From Methylobacterium hispanicum (GTDB taxonomy: Bacteria > Pseudomonadota > Alphaproteobacteria > Rhizobiales > Beijerinckiaceae), in contig NZ_BPQO01000024.1 in assembly GCF_022179285.1 (NCBI RefSeq), forward strand, positions 1 to 64,000: a stretch of DNA of 64,000 bases. Reading direction: 5' to 3'. The notes beneath the pieces are model-generated. The model was not told the origin of the DNA. It ran no database searches and saw only the letters and a program-made list of their open reading frames with translations. Below are positions 33,959-42,779 of the stretch, one piece after another; the stretch's first letter is position 1; every line of letters begins with the position of its first letter. A program made the position numbers and the translations under genes.

Positions 33959-35224
33959 ATGACCGACACGCACGAACACCGCGAGGCGAACCCCACAGCG
34001 CACCCGGAGGCGGACCGGGGCACCCCGGCGGCGCCGCTCCCGCTGTCGGGCGTGCGGGTGCTGGATTTCAGCCAGGTCATGGCCGGCCCGTTCTCGACCA
34101 TGCTGCTCGCCGATCTCGGCGCCGACGTGATCAAGATCGAGCCGCCGACCGGCGACCAGACCCGCTCGGCGATGGGATTCAAGATGAAGGGGCCCGACTC
34201 GATGGGCTTCCTCAACATGAACCGCAACAAGCGCTCGATCACGCTCGACCTGAAGAGCGAGGCGGGCCGCGAGACCTTCTACCGGCTGGTCGAGACGGCC
34301 GACATCCTGGTCGAGAACTACCGCCCGGGCGTGGTGAAGAAGCTCGGCGTCGATTACGAGACGCTGAAGGCGATCAACCCGAGGCTGATCTACGCCTCGA
34401 TCTCCGGCTTCGGCCAGACCGGCCCCTGGGCCGACCGTCCCGGCTTCGACCTGATGGCGCAGGCCATGTCCGGCGTGATGAGCGTGACCGGCCATCCGGG
34501 CATGCCGCCGGTCAAGGCGGGCGTGCCGGTCGCCGACATCGGCTGCGCGCTGTTCTGCACCTACGCGCTGCTCAGCGCCTATATCGGCCGGCAGAAGAGC
34601 GGTGAGGGCCAGTACATCGACGCCTCCCTGTTCGAGGCGGCGCTCGCCTTCTCGATCTGGGATACGTCCGAGTACTGGGGTACCGGCGTCGTGCCCGGCC
34701 CGGTCGGCACCTCCAACAAGATGAGCGCGCCCTACCAGGCGGTGGCCTCCAAGGACGGCTACTTCGTCATGGGGGCGACCAACCAGAAGCTCTGGGTGCA
34801 GCTCTGCGGACAGATCGGCCGGGAGGATCTGCTGGCGGACGAGCGCTTCGCGAGCAACCCGCTGCGCCTGCGCAACCGCGCCGCGCTGATCGAGGAGCTG
34901 GAGAAGACCTTCGTCATCAAGACCTCGGATGAATGGGTCGACGAGCTGCTGGCGGTCGGCATTCCGGCGGGCAAGATGAGCACCTACCCGGAAGCGTTCG
35001 AGAGCGAGCACGGCCGGCACCGCAACATGCGCCTCGAGATCCCGCATCCGCTGGAGGGCACGGTGCCCAATATCGGCTTTCCGGTGAAGCTGATGGGCAC
35101 CCCGCAGCAGATCCGCCGGCATCCGCCGCTGCTCGGCGAGCACACCGAGGGCGTTCTGGCCGAGATCGGCCTGGATGCGGGCGAGATCGCGGGATTGAAG
35201 GCGCGGGGAGCGTTCGGCGCATGA
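33959..35224 (+). CDS. CaiB/BaiF family (class III) CoA-transferase
   Basis: Cytoplasmic CoA-transferase of 421 residues moving CoA from a donor thioester to a carboxylic acid. Family motifs: VRVLDFSQVMAGPFSTMLLADLGADVIKIE near residue 33, NMNRNKRSITLDLK, LVETADILVENYRPGV, and FDLMAQAMSGVMSVTG, in which the conserved Asp is the catalytic residue of the family. A hydrophilic leader of about 25 residues precedes the domain, so translation may begin a little later. Directly followed by a crotonase-fold gene (ATGA overlap). Likely activates the acid taken up by the neighbouring transporter. Confidence 0.9.
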   Translation: MTDTHEHREANPTAHPEADRGTPAAPLPLSGVRVLDFSQVMAGPFSTMLLADLGADVIKIEPPTGDQTRSAMGFKMKGPDSMGFLNMNRNKRSITLDLKSEAGRETFYRLVETADILVENYRPGVVKKLGVDYETLKAINPRLIYASISGFGQTGPWADRPGFDLMAQAMSGVMSVTGHPGMPPVKAGVPVADIGCALFCTYALLSAYIGRQKSGEGQYIDASLFEAALAFSIWDTSEYWGTGVVPGPVGTSNKMSAPYQAVASKDGYFVMGATNQKLWVQLCGQIGREDLLADERFASNPLRLRNRAALIEELEKTFVIKTSDEWVDELLAVGIPAGKMSTYPEAFESEHGRHRNMRLEIPHPLEGTVPNIGFPVKLMGTPQQIRRHPPLLGEHTEGVLAEIGLDAGEIAGLKARGAFGA

Positions 35225-35994
35225 GCGGACAGGTCCACTACACCGTCGAGAACGGGGTCGGCGCGGTCGTGTTCGACCGTCCCGAGGCGCGCAACGCCAT
35301 GACCTGGGCGATGTACGACGCGCTGGGCGAGATCTGCGAGCGCATCGTCCGCGAGGGCGATGTCCGCGCCGTCACCTTCCGCGGCGCGGGCGGCGACGCG
35401 TTCGTCGCCGGCACCGACATCGAGCAGTTCCGCGGATTCGAGACCGGCCAGGACGGGCTGGCCTACGAGGCGGTGATCGACACGCGCATCGGCCAGATCG
35501 AGCGCCTGCCCGTGCCGACGGTCGCGGTCGTGGACGGATGGGCGATCGGCGGCGGCCTCGCCATCGCGGCGGCCTGCGATTTCCGCATCGCCACGCCCCA
35601 GGCCAAGTTCGGCATCCCGATCGCGCGGACGCTCGGCAACTGCCTGTCGATCGCCAACGTCGCCCGCGTCGTCGCCGCGCTCGGCGTCGCGCGCGCCAAG
35701 CGCGTGCTGATGCTCGCCGAGGTGCTCGGCGCCGAGGAAGCGAGGGCGGCGGGCTTCGTCGCCGAGATCGCCGAGCCGGAGCTGCTGGACGAGCGCGTCG
35801 GCGCGATGGTCTCCAAGCTTCTCGCCAACGCGCCCGTCACGATGCGCGTCGTCAAGGAGGGTATCCGGCGGGTGGTCGGCGACGGGCTCCCCGACGGCGA
35901 CGATTTGGTGGCGGAATGCTACGGCAGCCGCGACTTCAAGATCGGCGTCGAAGCCTTTCTCGCCAAGAAGAAGCCGAGCTGGACAGGCACGTGA
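35221..35994 (+). CDS. Crotonase-fold protein (enoyl-CoA hydratase/isomerase family), atypical active site
   Basis: CoA-thioester enzyme of 257 residues. The oxyanion-hole parts are present: FVAGTDIEQFRGF (about residues 61-73) and DGWAIGGGLAIAAACDF (about 105-121). The two Glu that do hydration in classical enoyl-CoA hydratase are absent: the position after GGG-x is Ala114 and the position in FGxPE is Ile134 (FGIPIARTLG). So water addition by the usual route is unlikely, and isomerase, hydrolase, decarboxylase or lyase action is possible. Translationally coupled to the CoA-transferase. The stop codon lies at the edge of a repeat element. Confidence 0.85.
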   Translation: MSGQVHYTVENGVGAVVFDRPEARNAMTWAMYDALGEICERIVREGDVRAVTFRGAGGDAFVAGTDIEQFRGFETGQDGLAYEAVIDTRIGQIERLPVPTVAVVDGWAIGGGLAIAAACDFRIATPQAKFGIPIARTLGNCLSIANVARVVAALGVARAKRVLMLAEVLGAEEARAAGFVAEIAEPELLDERVGAMVSKLLANAPVTMRVVKEGIRRVVGDGLPDGDDLVAECYGSRDFKIGVEAFLAKKKPSWTGT

Positions 35995-36405
35995 TACGGG
36001 TTCCGGTCGGTGGGTTCGGTCTGACGCATCGTCTCGGACCGAAGCGCGGGTCCCCTCTCCCATAGGGAGAGGTCTGCTTCCGCAGAAAGCCGGGTGAGGG
36101 GTACGAGGCTTCCAGGTAGGGCTCGACCTGAACGCGCGTCGATGGCGTGCTCAGATCTGTGAGGTCATACCCCTCACCCCAACCCTCTCCCTATGGGAGA
36201 GGGGGCGCGGTGCGGTTCCGTTGGCGATCTCGGAGACGACCCCCGCCATGTGCGATCGCCCTGCCCTATGGGAGAGGGGGCGCGGCGCGGTTCCGTTGGC
36301 GATCTCGGAGACGACCCCCGCCATGTGCGATCGCCCTGCCCTATGGGAGACGGGGCACGGCGCGGTTCACCTCATGCGGCCGAACCCAGCAACCGGAGGC
36401 TGCCT
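35992..36405. repeat. Long palindromic intergenic element, copy 2, with 75-bp tandem insert
   Basis: Same element as at 29318, direct orientation: left end TGATACGGGTTCCGGTCGGT, facing CCTCTCCCATAGGGAGAGG / CCTCTCCCTATGGGAGAGG blocks, right end near CAACCGGAGG. The part from 36191 is repeated in tandem (36191-36265 and 36266-36340, plus a partial third), 75 bases per unit, almost identical. The crotonase stop codon is its first three bases. Confidence 0.75.
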
Positions 36406-36572
36406 GATTCCGGGCCCCCGGTGATCGCGGGGGTCCCCCGCCATCGGGGCCGATCGGGAGAGCGGTCGGGACCGGCGGAGGGGGAGATCGAGCGGGATCT
36501 CTGCGCCGGGACGACACCCGCTCGATCGAAAAACCGCTCCGGGGCGAGGATGGCCCGGCGAACCGCCGGACC

Positions 36573-38192
36573 TCAGAAGACCACCGCCTGCCCGTCGCGC
36601 CGCGGATCGCTCGCCGCGACGTAGCCGTCCTCGGCGGGATCGCCCATGCGCCAGATGAACTGGCCGGCGCCGAAATCCTGGTAGCTGTCGTTGATCACAT
36701 CGACCCTGTGGCCGCGCTCGGTGAGCGCCTGCACCGTCTCGGGCGGCATGGTCGATTCGACGTTGATGCTCAGGCCTTCGTTGACGCGCCAGCGCGGTGC
36801 GTCGCAGGCCGCCTGCGGGTTCTGGTGGTGATCGAGCATGCGCACCAGCGTCTGCACGTGCCCCTGCGGCTGCATGTTGCCACCCATCACCCCGAAGCTC
36901 ATCACCGGCGCACCCGCCTTGGTCAGGAAGCCCGGGATGATGGTGTGGAAGGGGCGCTTGCCCGGCGCCACCACGTTGGGGCTCGCCGGATCGAGGTGGA
37001 AGCCGTGGCCGCGGTTCTGCAGCGACAGGCCCCATTCGGGCACCACGACCCCCGAGCCGAAGCCCATGAAGTTCGACTGGATGAAGCTCACCATCATGCC
37101 GGAGGCGTCCGCCGCGGTGAGATAGATCGTGCCGCCGGAGGCCGGGTTGCCGGGGCCGAAATCCTGCGCCCGCGCGCGGTCGATGAGGCGGCCACGGGCC
37201 TTCAGGTAGGCCGGGTCCAGCATCTGCCCGGCCGTCACCGTCATGCCGGTGGGGTCGGCCACGTAGCGGTAGGTGTCGCTGAACGCGAGCTTCATCGCCT
37301 CGATCTGGAGGTGCTGGCTCTCGGGCCCGTCCGGCGGCAGGCTGGCGAGGTCGAAATCCCCAAGGATGCCGAGCGCGATCTGCGCGGCGATGCCCTGCCC
37401 GTTCGGCGGGATCTCGTGGAGCGTGTAGCCGCGGTAATCCTTGCCCGTGGGCTCGACCCATTCGGGCCGGAAGGCGGCGAGATCCGCAACCGTCATGGCG
37501 CCCCCGTGCGCGGCGGCGTGGCGGGCCATCGCCTCGGCGATCTCGCCCTCGTAGAAGACCCGGGGCCCGTGCTCGGCCAGGGCGCGGAGCGTGCGGGCGA
37601 TGCCCGGCAGGCGCACCCGCTCGCCGACCTCCGGGGCGCGCCCGTGCGGCAGGAAGACCTCGGCGAAGCCCGGCTGGCCGGCGAGGTCCGCCACGCGGGC
37701 GGCGGCCGCCCATTTTTGCTGCACCACGATCGGCGCGAGGTAGCCGCGCTCGGCGATCTCGATCGCCGGCTGCATCAGGTCGCCGAAGGGCAGGCGCCCG
37801 AAGCGCTCGTGGAGCGCCGCCCAGGCCGCGACCGCGCCCGGCACCGTGACCGAATCCCAGCCGCGCATCGGCGGGCGGGCCGCCGCGCCGTACTTGCGGC
37901 GGAAGTAGTCGGGCGTCCAGGCGGCCGGCGCGCCGCCGGAGGCGTTCAGCCCGTGCAGCTGCTTGCCGTCCCACAGGATGCAGAAGGCGTCCGAGCCGAG
38001 CCCGTTGCTGCAGGGCTCGGTGATGGTCTTGGCCGCCGCCGTGGCGATGGCCGCGTCCACCGCGTTGCCGCCCTGCCACATCATCCGGAGCCCGGCCTGC
38101 GCCGCGAGCGCGTGCGAGGTCGCCACCACGTTGCGGCCGAAGATCGGCATGCGCAGCGAGGGGTAGCCGTGGTTCCAGTCGAAGGGCTTCAT
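36573..38192 (-). CDS. Gamma-glutamyltransferase family protein (Ntn hydrolase)
   Basis: Protein of 539 residues in the gamma-glutamyltranspeptidase family, an autoprocessing Ntn hydrolase that cleaves gamma-glutamyl or related amide bonds. Motifs: VVATSHALAAQAGLRMMWQGGNAVDAAIA near residue 22, PPNGQGIAAQIALGIL near 262, and the processing site ASGGTIYLTAAD with Thr355 as the predicted nucleophile. The C-terminal part holds GFGSGVVVPEWGLSLQNRG and GVMGGNMQPQGHVQ. No clear signal peptide is seen, so it may be cytoplasmic, unlike classical periplasmic GGT. It lies divergent from a peptide ABC importer with 216 bases between, suggesting processing of imported gamma-glutamyl or acylated peptides. 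Confidence 0.88.
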   Translation of the reverse strand: MKPFDWNHGYPSLRMPIFGRNVVATSHALAAQAGLRMMWQGGNAVDAAIATAAAKTITEPCSNGLGSDAFCILWDGKQLHGLNASGGAPAAWTPDYFRRKYGAAARPPMRGWDSVTVPGAVAAWAALHERFGRLPFGDLMQPAIEIAERGYLAPIVVQQKWAAAARVADLAGQPGFAEVFLPHGRAPEVGERVRLPGIARTLRALAEHGPRVFYEGEIAEAMARHAAAHGGAMTVADLAAFRPEWVEPTGKDYRGYTLHEIPPNGQGIAAQIALGILGDFDLASLPPDGPESQHLQIEAMKLAFSDTYRYVADPTGMTVTAGQMLDPAYLKARGRLIDRARAQDFGPGNPASGGTIYLTAADASGMMVSFIQSNFMGFGSGVVVPEWGLSLQNRGHGFHLDPASPNVVAPGKRPFHTIIPGFLTKAGAPVMSFGVMGGNMQPQGHVQTLVRMLDHHQNPQAACDAPRWRVNEGLSINVESTMPPETVQALTERGHRVDVINDSYQDFGAGQFIWRMGDPAEDGYVAASDPRRDGQAVVF

Positions 38193-38408
38193 CGATTCGG
38201 TCCGTGATTCCCGGTTCGCGCGGCGGGCTCGGCCCTCCTGTTGCGCCGATCCTCCCCGCCGCACAAGTTGTGCCGTCCACGGGCGCGCTGGCACGGATGC
38301 TGCTTGGAACACCGTGTGCCACAGGATCGCGTCGCCGCGGTCTTGACGAGCCGGCCCGCGCGCCGGACCCTCCTGGCCGACCAATCCTCGCACGAACGGG
38401 ACAACTGG

Positions 38409-39902
38409 ATGTTGCGTCTTGCCGCCGCCTGCCTCGCCGCAGGGCTCGCGCTCTCCGCCGCGCCGCTCTCGGCCCAGACCCTGCGCTACGGCTTGATGGA
38501 GGATCCCGACGCCCTCGACCCGACGCTGGCCCGCACCTTCGCCAGCCGCATGGTCTTCGCCGCGCTCTGCGACAAGCTCGTCGATATCGGGCCGGACCTG
38601 AAGCCGGTGCCGCAGCTGGCCACAAAGTGGGAGCTGTCGCCCGACGAGCGGGTGCTCACCGTGACCCTGCGGCCGGGTGCCAAGTTCCACGACGGCGAGC
38701 CCGTGAACGCGGCGGCCGCCAAGTTCTCGCTCGAGCGTCACCTGAAGATGCCGGGCTCGCAGCGCCGCGGCGAGATCGCGCCGATCGACACCGTGGAGGT
38801 CGTGGACGACCTCACCTTCAGGATCACCCTGAAGCAGCCCTTCGCGCCGCTGATGGCCCAGTTCACCGACCGGGCCGGCATGCTGGTCTCGCCGAAGGCC
38901 GCCGAGCGGCTGGGCGACAGGTTCGCCACCGCGCCCGTCTGCGCCGGCCCCTACAAGTTCGTCGAGCGGGTGCCGCAGGACCGCATCGTGGTCGAACGCT
39001 TCCCCGATTACTGGAACAAGGACCAGATCCACATCGAGCGCATCGAGTTCCGGCCGATCCCCGACAGCACCGTGCGGCTGACGAACCTGCGCGCCGGCCA
39101 GCTCGACCTCCTGGAACGCCTCGCCCCGACCGACGCGCCGCAGGTGGCGCGCGACGCCAAGCTCAAGCTCGCCTCGACCTACGAGCTCGGCTTCCAGTCG
39201 GTCCTGTTCAACCTCGCCAAGGCCGGCTCGCCGGTCGCCGACCCGCGCGTGCGGGCGGCGTTCGATCTCTCCCTCGACCGGGCCGCCATCAGCCAGGTGG
39301 TGTTCAACGGCGAGTTCCTGCCCGGCAACCAGTGGGTCTCTCCGAAGCACCCGGACTACGTGAAGGAGTACCCGATCCCGAAGCGCGACGTGGCGAAAGC
39401 CAAGGCGCTCCTCGCCGAGGCCGGCCAGCCCAGGCCCCAGATCACCCTGATGGTCTACGCCAACAGCGAGGCGCCGCAGGTCGGCCAGGTGATCCAGGCC
39501 ATGACCAAGGAGGCGGGCTTCGACGTGAAGCTGCAGGCCACCGACTTCACCACGGCGCTCGATGTCGCCGACAAGGGCAACTACGAGGCCTATCTCTACA
39601 ACTGGAGCGGCCGGCCGGACCCGGACGGCAACACCTTCAGCTTCCTCGCCTGCAAGGCGCCCCTGAACTATCCGCGCTACTGCAGCGAGGGCGCCGACGC
39701 GGCGCTCCAGGCCGAGCGCGGCTCGGTCGATCCGGAGAAGCGCAAGGCCGCCTGGAAGGCGCTCGCCGACAAGGTGCTGACCGAGCGCCCTGCCGTCTAC
39801 CTGATGCACCGCAAGCTGCTCTGGGCCTACAGCCCGAAGCTCACCGGCTTCGTGCCCTATCCGGACGGGCTCGCCCGCTTCACCGGCCTGAAGCTGAACT
39901 GA
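38409..39902 (+). CDS. Peptide/dipeptide ABC transporter substrate-binding protein
   Basis: Periplasmic binding protein of 497 residues (SBP family 5, DppA/OppA-like). Signal peptide LAAACLAAGLALSAAPLSAQ, then TLRYGLMEDPDALDPTLART and the family signature KWELSPDERVLTVTLRPGAKFHDGEPVNAAA, with PDYWNKDQIHIERIEF further on. First of five overlapping genes of an importer. The ATG at 38409 gives a proper signal peptide; the frame is open upstream but unsupported. Confidence 0.92.
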   Translation: MLRLAAACLAAGLALSAAPLSAQTLRYGLMEDPDALDPTLARTFASRMVFAALCDKLVDIGPDLKPVPQLATKWELSPDERVLTVTLRPGAKFHDGEPVNAAAAKFSLERHLKMPGSQRRGEIAPIDTVEVVDDLTFRITLKQPFAPLMAQFTDRAGMLVSPKAAERLGDRFATAPVCAGPYKFVERVPQDRIVVERFPDYWNKDQIHIERIEFRPIPDSTVRLTNLRAGQLDLLERLAPTDAPQVARDAKLKLASTYELGFQSVLFNLAKAGSPVADPRVRAAFDLSLDRAAISQVVFNGEFLPGNQWVSPKHPDYVKEYPIPKRDVAKAKALLAEAGQPRPQITLMVYANSEAPQVGQVIQAMTKEAGFDVKLQATDFTTALDVADKGNYEAYLYNWSGRPDPDGNTFSFLACKAPLNYPRYCSEGADAALQAERGSVDPEKRKAAWKALADKVLTERPAVYLMHRKLLWAYSPKLTGFVPYPDGLARFTGLKLN

Positions 39903-40846
39903 TGCTGCGTTTCCTGGCCCACCGCCTCGCCCTGGCGGTCCCGACCCTCGTCATCGCCTCCATGATCATCTTCGCCCTGCAGCAATTGCTGCCGGGCGAC
40001 GTCGCGACGGCGCTGACCGGGGAGGAGCGCGACCCCGAGGTCATCGCCTTCATCCGCGAGAAGTACCACCTCGATCAGCCGCTGCCCGTGCGCTACGCCT
40101 ACTGGGCGGGCGGCGTGCTGCAGGGCGATCTCGGCGTCTCGGTGCGCCTGCAGAAGCCGGTCTCCGAACTGGTGCTGGAGAAGCTGCCGGTCACGCTGGA
40201 ACTCGCCTGCCTCGCCATGCTGGTGGCGCTCGCGATCGGCGTGCCGATGGGGATCCTCTCGGCGGTCAAGCAGGGCACCTGGATGGACGCGGCCGCCAAC
40301 GGGGTCGCGCTCTGGGGCCTGTCGGTGCCGAACTTCTGGCTCGGCATCCTCCTGATCCTGCTGTTCTCGGTGCATCTCGGCTGGCTGCCGGCCTCCGGCT
40401 ACGTGCCGCCCGGCGAGAGCCTCGTCGAGAACCTGCGCTCGATGGCGATGCCGGCCTTCGTCCTCGGCAACGCCATCGCCGCGGTGATGATGCGCCACAC
40501 CCGCGCGGCGATGCTGGGCGTCCTGGGCTCCGACTACGTGCGCACCGCCCGCGCCAAGGGCGTCTCGCCGTTGCGCCTCGTCCTGCGCCACGCGCTGCCC
40601 AATGCGGCGATCCCGATCATCACGCTGGGAGCGCTGGAATTCGGACAATTGCTCTCGGGCGCGGTGCTGACCGAGCAGGTCTTCTCCGTGCCGGGCTTCG
40701 GCAAGCTGATGGTGGACGCCGTGTTCAACCGGGATTTCGCCACGGTGCAGGGCGTCGTGATCTGCACCGCCGCCACCTACATCGCCCTCAACCTCGCCGC
40801 CGACCTGCTCTCGGCCGTGGTGAACCCGAAGCTGCGCCGCGCATGA
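39902..40846 (+). CDS. Peptide ABC transporter permease (DppB-like)
   Basis: Inner-membrane permease of 314 residues with six hydrophobic segments, beginning LAHRLALAVPTLVIASMIIF and the LPGDVAT motif. The EAA-type cytoplasmic loop for contact with the ATPase is DYVRTARAKGVSPLRLVLRHALPNA. Its ATG overlaps the binding-protein stop by one base, and its end overlaps the next permease by four. Confidence 0.92.
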   Translation: MLRFLAHRLALAVPTLVIASMIIFALQQLLPGDVATALTGEERDPEVIAFIREKYHLDQPLPVRYAYWAGGVLQGDLGVSVRLQKPVSELVLEKLPVTLELACLAMLVALAIGVPMGILSAVKQGTWMDAAANGVALWGLSVPNFWLGILLILLFSVHLGWLPASGYVPPGESLVENLRSMAMPAFVLGNAIAAVMMRHTRAAMLGVLGSDYVRTARAKGVSPLRLVLRHALPNAAIPIITLGALEFGQLLSGAVLTEQVFSVPGFGKLMVDAVFNRDFATVQGVVICTAATYIALNLAADLLSAVVNPKLRRA

Positions 40847-41751
40847 GCACCGGCGCGCCTCTCACCGAAGCCGCCGGCGTCGCCGCGCCCGCGGCCGCCA
40901 CCCCGCGCGAGCCCGGCTCCCTCTCCGCCTTCTGGCGCCGGCTGCGCGCCCGGCGGAGCGCGGTGATCGGCCTTGCCATCGTCGTCGCGCTGGTGGCGAT
41001 CGCCGCGCTGGCGGACGTCGTCGCACCCTACGATCCGACCGCGACCGACTGGGGCGCGGTGCGCGCCGCGCCGAGCCTCGCGCACCCGTTCGGCGGCGAC
41101 GAGGTCGGGCGGGACGTGCTGTCGCGCATCATCTACGGGGCCCGCGCCTCGCTCGGTGCCGGCCTCGTCTCGGTGGCGCTCGCGGTCGCGCTCGGCCTGC
41201 CGATCGGCCTCCTCGCGGGCTATGCGGGGGGCTGGGTCGATGCGGTGATCATGCGCCTCACCGACGCGCTCCTCGCGATCCCCTTCCTGATCCTGGCGAT
41301 CGCGCTGGCCGCCTTCCTGGGCCCGAGCCTCACCAACGCCATGCTGGCCATCGGCCTCTCGGCCACCTCGACCTTCGTGCGGCTCACCCGGGCGCAGGTG
41401 CGGGCCGTGGCGGCGGAGGAGTTCGTGGAGGCGGCGCGCGCGGTCGGCAACCCGCCCTGGCGGATCGCGCTGGTGCACATCCTGCCCAACATCGTGCCGG
41501 CGATCCTCGTCCAGGCGACGCTGACCATCGCGGCCGCCATCATCGCGGAGGCGAGCCTCTCCTTCCTGGGCCTCGGCCAGCAGCCGCCCGAGCCGTCCTG
41601 GGGCGCCATGCTGACGGTCGCCAAGAACTTCATGGACCAGGCGCCCTGGATGGCGATCTGGCCGGGCGTCTCGATCTTCCTCGCGGTGCTCGCCTTCAAC
41701 CTTCTGGGCGACGGCTTGCGCGACGCCCTCGACCCGAGGCAGCGCACATGA
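40843..41751 (+). CDS. Peptide ABC transporter permease (DppC-like)
   Basis: Second permease, 302 residues. Ala/Pro-rich N-terminus, one membrane segment (SAVIGLAIVVALVAIAAL), then HPFGGDEVGRDVLSRIIYGARASL, a signature of DppC-type subunits. The EAA loop is EEFVEAARAVGNPPWRIALVHILPN, and EASLSFLGLGQQPPEPSWG follows near the end. Pairs with the DppB-like subunit; ATGA overlaps on both sides. Confidence 0.92.
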   Translation: MSTGAPLTEAAGVAAPAAATPREPGSLSAFWRRLRARRSAVIGLAIVVALVAIAALADVVAPYDPTATDWGAVRAAPSLAHPFGGDEVGRDVLSRIIYGARASLGAGLVSVALAVALGLPIGLLAGYAGGWVDAVIMRLTDALLAIPFLILAIALAAFLGPSLTNAMLAIGLSATSTFVRLTRAQVRAVAAEEFVEAARAVGNPPWRIALVHILPNIVPAILVQATLTIAAAIIAEASLSFLGLGQQPPEPSWGAMLTVAKNFMDQAPWMAIWPGVSIFLAVLAFNLLGDGLRDALDPRQRT

Positions 41752-42779
41752 GCGAACCTCTGCTCGCCGAACCCCTGCTCGACGTGCGGGACCTGCGCGT
41801 CACCTTCGACACGGAGGGCGGCACGGTCCACGCCGTCAACGGCGTCTCGTACACGCTCCGCGAGGGCGAGACGCTCGGCATCGTGGGCGAGTCCGGCTCC
41901 GGCAAGAGCGTGCACGTGCTCGCCATGCTGGGCCTGATCCCGCGCCCGCCCGGGCGCATCGCGGGCGGGCAGGTGCTGTTCCGCGGCCGCGATCTCCTGG
42001 CGCTGCCCGAGCGCCAGCTGCGCAAGGTCCGGGGCGGCGAGATCGGCTTCGTGTTCCAGGATCCGATGAGCTCGCTCAATCCCGGCATGACCGTCGCCCA
42101 GCAGATCGTCGAGCCCCTGCGCATCCATCTCGGGCTCGGCAGCCGCGCGGCGCGCGCCCGGGCGCGCGAACTCCTCGACCTCGTGCGCATCCCGAACGCG
42201 GCCCAGCGCCTCGACCAGTACCCGCACGAGTTCTCCGGCGGGCAGCGCCAGCGCGTGATGATCGCGATCGGGCTCGCCTGCCGGCCGAAGCTCCTCATCG
42301 CCGACGAGGCGACGACCGCGCTCGACGTGACGGTGCAGGCCGAGATCATCGCGCTCGTGCAGGAGCTGAAGCGCGAACTCGGCATGGCGATCATCTGGAT
42401 CACGCACGACCTCGGCGTGGTCGCCGGCATCAGCGACACCGTGCAGGTGATGTATGCCGGGCGCATCCTGGAGCGGGGCCCCGTGGACGACATCTTCGGC
42501 GACCCGCGCAACGCCTACACGCTGGGCCTGCTGCGCTCCCTGCCGGACCTGAGCGGAGGCCGCGCCGGGCGCCGCCGCCTGCACCAGATCGACGGCAGCC
42601 CGCCCGACATGCGCCGCCCGCTGCCGGGCGATCCCTTCGCCCCGCGCAACGCCTACGCCACCGCCCGCTGCCGCGCCGAGATGCCGCCGCTCGTCCAGGC
42701 CGCGGGCGCCGCGCCGGGCCATCTCGTGGCGGCCTGGTACGACCTGCCGGCCCGGCTCGCCGAGGAGGGCGCCCGATGA
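41748..42779 (+). CDS. Peptide ABC transporter ATP-binding protein (DppD-like)
   Basis: Cytoplasmic ATPase of 343 residues. Walker A GESGSGKSVHVL, Q-loop FVFQDPMSSLNPGM, signature FSGGQRQRVMIAIGLA, Walker B LLIADEATTALDVTVQ and switch His THDLGVVAG. The residue after the catalytic Glu is Ala where most members have Pro. The C-terminal oligopeptide-transporter extension (QIDGSPPDMRRPLPGDPF) with Cys is present. Works as a heterodimer with the next gene's product. Confidence 0.92.
   Translation: MSEPLLAEPLLDVRDLRVTFDTEGGTVHAVNGVSYTLREGETLGIVGESGSGKSVHVLAMLGLIPRPPGRIAGGQVLFRGRDLLALPERQLRKVRGGEIGFVFQDPMSSLNPGMTVAQQIVEPLRIHLGLGSRAARARARELLDLVRIPNAAQRLDQYPHEFSGGQRQRVMIAIGLACRPKLLIADEATTALDVTVQAEIIALVQELKRELGMAIIWITHDLGVVAGISDTVQVMYAGRILERGPVDDIFGDPRNAYTLGLLRSLPDLSGGRAGRRRLHQIDGSPPDMRRPLPGDPFAPRNAYATARCRAEMPPLVQAAGAAPGHLVAAWYDLPARLAEEGAR

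Noticed and set aside
36191-36370. CRISPR array
   Set aside because: The units are contiguous tandem copies without distinct spacers, and no cas genes are present.
36193-36624. 25-residue tandem repeat protein encoded in repeat copy 2
   Set aside because: The frame simply reads through the 75-bp tandem and palindromic repeat; no ribosome binding site, and the same element elsewhere is not open in this way.
38193-39809. N-terminal extension of the GGT-like frame to 1078 codons
   Set aside because: The extension runs opposite the peptide-binding-protein gene, which has a clear signal peptide and family motifs; GGT family length fits the ATG at 38192.
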